DNA of 50,642 bases from RUG11462 sp036308645. GTDB taxonomy: Bacteria; Bacillota; Clostridia; Oscillospirales; Acutalibacteraceae. Positions 49,690 to 50,642 of this stretch are shown here, one piece after another. The notes under the pieces were generated by a model that was not told the DNA's origin, made no database searches, and was given only the letters and a program-made list of their open reading frames with translations. The translations under genes were made by a program, and so were the position numbers. Location of the stretch: assembly GCA_036308645.1 (NCBI GenBank), contig JAXJVH010000017.1, forward strand, positions 1 to 50,642, read 5' to 3'. Numbering within the stretch: position 1 is the first letter of the stretch; each line of letters begins with the position of its first letter.

Positions 49690-50433
49690 ATGGCAGAAGA
49701 ACATAAAATTTCAGTTAAAAATTTAACTAAAAAATTTGACGATTTATTGGTACTAGACAATGTTTCTTTCAATATAAACAAAGGCGACTTTGTGTGTATA
49801 GTCGGACCTACAGGCTGCGGTAAAACCACATTTTTGAATTTGCTTGTAAAACTTATCGAGCCTACAAGCGGCGAGATTTTAATAGACGGCGAGCCTGCTA
49901 ACCCAAAAAAACATAATATCAGTTTTGTTTTTCAAGAACCGTCAACTTTTCCTTGGCTTACCGTTGAAGAAAATATTAAGTTTAATCTTAAAATCAAAAA
50001 AGTAGACAAACAAGAAATACAAAGACGTACCGATAAAATTCTTGATATAATCGGTCTTTCACACGAGCGTAATTCATATCCGAGCGAACTTTCCGTATCG
50101 GCAGAGCAACGTGTTGTTATCGGAAGAAGTTTTGCGGTGTATCCCGACTTGCTTTTAATGGACGAGCCTTACGGACAGATGGATATTAAGGTAAGATATT
50201 ATCTTGAGGACGAAGTTTTAAAACTGTGGCGAGAAACGGGCAGTACGGTTTTATTTATCACCCATAACATTGAGGAAGCGATTTATCTTTCGCAAAAATG
50301 CCTTGTTATGTCGCAAAAGCCAACTACGGTTAAGGCTATTGTAGATAATCCTTTGCCGTATCCGAGAGATGTTTCTTCGCCTGAATTTATTAAACTCCGT
50401 GAAGAAATTACCGATATGATTAAATGGTGGTAA
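49690..50433 (+). CDS. ABC importer ATPase 2, degenerate LSGGQ signature
   Basis: 247 residues. Walker A GPTGCGKT (39-46), Gln82, Walker B LLMDEP with Glu159 and H-loop His192 are canonical. The signature is LSVSA (134-138) instead of LSGGQ, and the D-loop is GQMD instead of SALD. In a heterodimer with ATPase 1 the degenerate signature would face the site with the Asn H-loop, leaving the other site fully canonical. Start at 49690 behind AAAGGAAG. Last gene of the operon; no terminator is evident, only repeat hairpins downstream. Confidence 0.93.
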   Translation: MAEEHKISVKNLTKKFDDLLVLDNVSFNINKGDFVCIVGPTGCGKTTFLNLLVKLIEPTSGEILIDGEPANPKKHNISFVFQEPSTFPWLTVEENIKFNLKIKKVDKQEIQRRTDKILDIIGLSHERNSYPSELSVSAEQRVVIGRSFAVYPDLLLMDEPYGQMDIKVRYYLEDEVLKLWRETGSTVLFITHNIEEAIYLSQKCLVMSQKPTTVKAIVDNPLPYPRDVSSPEFIKLREEITDMIKWW

Positions 50434-50466
50434 AATTTACTTAATAAAAGTTACAAAACAAAAAAG

Positions 50467-50541
50467 GTTCTATTCCTAATGTTGAGGGGTTTAACACTTA
50501 TCGCCTCCCTCTGACGAGGGAGGTGGCACGGCTTTGCCGTG
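50467..50541 (-). repeat. Dispersed repeat, copy 2, with hairpins
   Basis: The reverse complement of 50467-50522 matches 20980-21033 at nearly every base. It includes the hairpin CCTCCCTC/GAGGGAGG (50504-50523) and is followed by CACGGC/GCCGTG (50527-50541). The hairpins may end the ABC operon transcript. Confidence 0.85.
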
Positions 50542-50615
50542 ACGGAAGGAGAGAAAGAATAAAGATAGTTATATACTTTGGCTTTTCTCTCCCTCAGTCT
50601 CGCTTCTCTCGACAG

Positions 50616-50642
50616 CTCCCTCGTCAGAGGGAGCCAATATAC
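50616..50642 (+). repeat. Start of a further repeat copy at the window edge
   Basis: CTCCCTC-GTCA-GAGGGAG is a perfect 7-bp hairpin, followed by CCAATATAC. The hairpin core is shared with copies 1 and 2 of the dispersed repeat; the window ends inside it. Confidence 0.65.

Overview
The window is AT-rich and reads as a chromosomal segment of a spore-forming, rod-shaped low-GC Firmicute, most likely a gut-type member of Clostridia (Ruminococcaceae/Oscillospirales-like; this placement is inferred). The supports are a complete spoIIIA operon, an alpha/beta SASP gene, a SpoVAF/GerA protein, an mreBCD-PBP2-minD cluster, the ctsR-mcsA-mcsB-clpC operon, a T-box ahead of hisS-aspS, and Gram-positive sigma-A promoters with 16-17 bp spacers.

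Layout. 1-1.5 kb: a mobile scar (start of a possible IS30-type transposase, a tyrosine-recombinase remnant and short direct repeats) against the 3' end of tRNA-Trp, then tRNA-Met, a 26-bp tandem repeat and tRNA-Ser. 1.5-6.1 kb: an unrecognised gene divergent from a WYL regulator, the SASP gene, an XRE regulator beside a 19-codon stub of a SLOG-like gene, an SOS-type Y-family polymerase operon with a LexA-like box, and tRNA-Leu. 6.2-15.6 kb (+): spoIIIAA-AH, then Asp23, nusB, a Kae1/TsaD-like paralogue, xseA, xseB, ispA and a membrane protein. 15.6-20.5 kb: a 35-residue Cys-rich gene with a sigma-K-like promoter, then the CtsR-controlled ctsR-mcsA-mcsB-clpC operon. 20.5-21.1 kb: a frameshifted surface-protein remnant and dispersed repeats. 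21.1-30.2 kb (-): mreB-mreC-mreD-PBP2-minD-mgsA, then a T-box and hisS-aspS. 30.3-41.9 kb: spoVAF, a glycosyltransferase/cyclophilin/AEC operon, an EamA permease, trkA-trkH, lemA-DUF2207, a HAD phosphatase and an XRE regulator. 41.9-50.4 kb: an adenylate-forming ligase, then a 4-hydroxybutyrate dehydrogenase/aldehyde dehydrogenase pair divergent from a five-gene NitT/TauT-type ABC importer. The right edge carries more dispersed repeat, inverted relative to the copy near 21 kb.

Three points stand out. (1) The importer has two different permeases and two different ATPases. One ATPase lost the H-loop histidine (Asn) and the other lost the LSGGQ signature (LSVSA), which predicts one degenerate and one canonical ATP site. 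It is transcribed divergently from 4-hydroxybutyrate/semialdehyde enzymes, with inverted repeats between. (2) The methylglyoxal synthase homologue in the mre/min cluster keeps its phosphate-binding motifs but has replaced the Asp, His and Asp catalytic positions with Gly, Asn and Asn. (3) A tiny Cys-rich protein preceded by a near-perfect sigma-K promoter is a candidate late spore-envelope component. All family assignments come from reading sequence and from memory of families; no database search was run.
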